From Phascolarctos cinereus (Eukaryota > Chordata > Mammalia > Diprotodontia > Phascolarctidae): a stretch of DNA of 64,000 bases. The DNA lies in NCBI RefSeq assembly GCF_002099425.1, contig NW_018344126.1, positions 5,022,501 to 5,086,500 of the forward strand. The letters run 5' to 3'. Position 1 is the stretch's first letter. Every line of letters starts with the position of its first letter. Below, piece by piece: positions 61,831-64,000 of the stretch. Made by a program: the position numbers and the translations under genes. Under the pieces are notes generated by a model. It was not told the DNA's origin. It was given only the letters and a program-made list of their open reading frames with translations, and searched no databases.

Positions 61831-63582
61831 CATTATAGGGCTTAAAATTGTAAGTGAACATTTAGGAGGAGAAATATGCTCTTAGATCCCCAGCTTCCCT
61901 TTTTAAACTGCCAGAATGGTACAGTGGGGAACAGAAAGTGATATTAGTGGCCAGGGAAATTCATTGCCTTCTGCAGTGGAGAGGAGAAAAAAGAAAGGTG
62001 TCAAAGTTTACTCCATCTCCCCTTGGCTCTCTCTGAGTTAGCAACACAAATCGTAGGTTCATAGTTTGTTCATTCCTAAGTAGTTATTCTCAGCAAAGAA
62101 CCTTGTAGAGTGATTCAACACAATTTCTCCTCCAGTGCAGTGAGGGTCCTCTTGTGTCACCTGCAATGGCCTGCTCATATCTTTCTGCTTGTGATGTCTT
62201 CCTTCTTCCTATAAGCTCCTCGGCCCAAAGGTAAAGGATGGAGTTTAAAAATATGGGTAAATACCAATCATTGGTCTCCTCTGGACTTGGGCATAACCAA
62301 AAATAAATCATATGATACTTTCTAAATTGAAAACGGCCCTCCACAGAAATAGAACAAAGACAGACTTGTCTGAGGGCTGTCTTATGTTTTTTTCTTAATT
62401 TCAGGTGTTGTCAAGGCCAAAGAATTCATCTTTTTATGGCTAACCTACTGGTTATGATTCTCTCCAGCTAATCTGGTCCTTGGAAAGTACATATAGTTTT
62501 GTTATTGGAGCTCTATGACTTTCCTGTGTGATAGAACTTGGAATGCTTATATTCTACTGGGATGGCCTTGGGACAATTCAAGGTCATATCTATGCCAAAA
62601 TGGCAAATCTGCATAGTGATTCATAAAGGAGTATTTTCATGCTGGCTTATGGTTGGCATAATAATTTAATATCATATATTTCCTTGGTATTGAATTCAGT
62701 TTTCTAAATAACATTTGACTACATTTCTTTTTATGTCATAGATGACAAGAAAGCTGTGTCAACAGCTCAAATCCTTGTCATCTGCATCAATCAGTTCTCT
62801 GGGATTGCTTCCCTACCCTGACTTTTAAAGAAAAACTAGCCCAGCCTGAATGACAGGAACCCTAATAAATATTGCTTCTACCCATGATATTTTTTCTGAA
62901 TTCTTTATATTCTTAATGTAATTGGCCCTTTCTTTTCAAAGGGCAAGTAATTGGTCAAACCTGATACTTTTTGTACCTGATTTGATATTAAAGTTGTCTT
63001 GTACCATGAGACAAATGGTTCTCAGGCAATGTGATACTAGTTAACAGAACAAGTCAAATAATAAAAAACTCCACATCTATGCAGCCAAATAATGAAATAA
63101 GAATAATTATCATGATTTTCTTTGATATCTTTTTTTCAAGAAAATTAGATCAAATAAGACCCAAAGTTTATACATTTAAATTTAACTAATATATTCATAT
63201 TAAAATGGATATATCAATATTCTAAAATATTATCTTTTCTACATAGTTTCAGGTCACTCTATTTTTATTAATGTCTGAATTTGTGCCTACCTGATAATTA
63301 TCCCTATTAGAATTAAACAACATTCTTAAGAATGCAGACTTCCTTTTCATCTCTAAGATTATACCTTCTCTTTGAGAAATTGTATTGTTTTTTGATTGCT
63401 AAGTTGAAAGACTTAGTTGACACAGAAAAAAAGGCTGTATTAGAGGATTACCAAAAAAGCGACAAGATTTAATTTGGAATTGAAGGTGCAATTTTTGAAA
63501 TTAGCAAACAATGAAAAAATATCAAGTTTGAAAATATGAAAGGGAGTCAACATTTCTGTTACTTGGTGATATTGGGCTATGA
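61831..63582. other. Unassigned sequence
   Basis: No gene or named repeat recognised. An 84-codon antisense frame at 62090-62344 has no motif. Confidence 0.45.
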
Positions 63583-63836
63583 AAAGTATTTATTAATCAC
63601 CTACTATTGTCCAGGCACAGTGTTAAGCTTAAAAAATATCTCATTTGATCCTTACAATAACCTTGGCAGGTAGGTGATGTTACTATCCTTATTTTATAGT
63701 TAAGGAAACTGAAATGGCAGAGTATCCTCTGCAACTTTTCCAGTGTCACACAGATCTTAAATATCTGAGTCCAGATTTGAACTGAAGTTTTCCTGGCTTC
63801 TTGACCTACCTATCCACAGTGTCAGCTTTGAACACC
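63583..63836 (-). repeat. MIR SINE, antisense, near full length
   Basis: 'gcacagtgttaagcttaaaa', 'ttgatccttacaataacctt', 'ggcaggtaggtgatgttact', 'tttatagttaaggaaactga', 'gagtccagatttgaactgaa', 'acctatccacagtgtcagct'. Confidence 0.85.
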
Positions 63837-64000
63837 AAATCAAGAAATAAGGAAATGGGCTCTCTTCTAATTCTGTACTTCTTACAAATATTTTAGGAGA
63901 TGGAATTGAAGTCAGTTCCACCTGTAAGATTTTGTGATCCTGGACTTTTGAAGCCATATGTTACGGGTATTGAATTAAACAAATTTACTTATACCATATC

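Overview
The window looks like intergenic or intronic DNA from a marsupial (metatherian mammal). It is AT-rich and filled with a mammalian and marsupial repeat mix: L2 and MIR fossils, tRNA-derived SINEs of the WSINE1 and MAR1 types, marsupial-style L1 and HAL1, an RTE/BovB piece, CR1/L3 remnants, and many TG/CA, TA and GA/CT microsatellites. I cannot name the species. I found no host protein-coding gene, exon, tRNA, rRNA or CRISPR. Every longer open frame I could identify belongs to a retroelement or runs through a microsatellite.

Layout. 1-12.6 kb: scattered SINE, L2 and MIR fossils, a long ancient mammal-wide repeat, and a composite TA/TG minisatellite at 10.2-10.5 kb. 12.6-22.05 kb: L1 3' ends, then a HAL1 element split by a full-length antisense L1 (14,662-21,257, with a 9-bp target duplication). 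The L1 has a two-monomer 5' UTR, a YY1-like site, and broken ORF1 and ORF2. 22.7-23.85 kb: a CR1/L3 endonuclease remnant. 24-32.7 kb: mostly unassigned DNA with L2, MIR, SINE and CR1 pieces.

32.7-41.1 kb is the most unusual part. It is a head-to-tail array, on the minus strand, of decayed copies of a LINE whose reverse transcriptase, zinc knuckle and restriction-like endonuclease motifs fit the Dong/R4 (R2-like) group. Later insertions of L2, L1, a hAT MITE and a SINE interrupt it. A further copy of the same LINE lies on the plus strand at 60.8-61.8 kb.

43.19-45.59 kb holds a broken class I retrovirus fossil. It runs from R to R, ends in an A tail and is flanked by 9-bp duplications, so it looks like a viral RNA copied by L1 machinery and not an ordinary provirus. 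49.6-52.1 kb: antisense L1 and L2. 53.7-54.3 kb: a 5'-truncated L1 with a perfect 19-bp target duplication. 55.93-56.06 kb: an internally deleted 7SL RNA pseudogene. 59.86-60.42 kb: an RTE/BovB 3' region. The remainder is unassigned AT-rich DNA.

No genes here work together as a pathway. The interest lies in the order of insertions and the ways the elements were copied. All family names come from reading the sequence against remembered family motifs. No database search was run.
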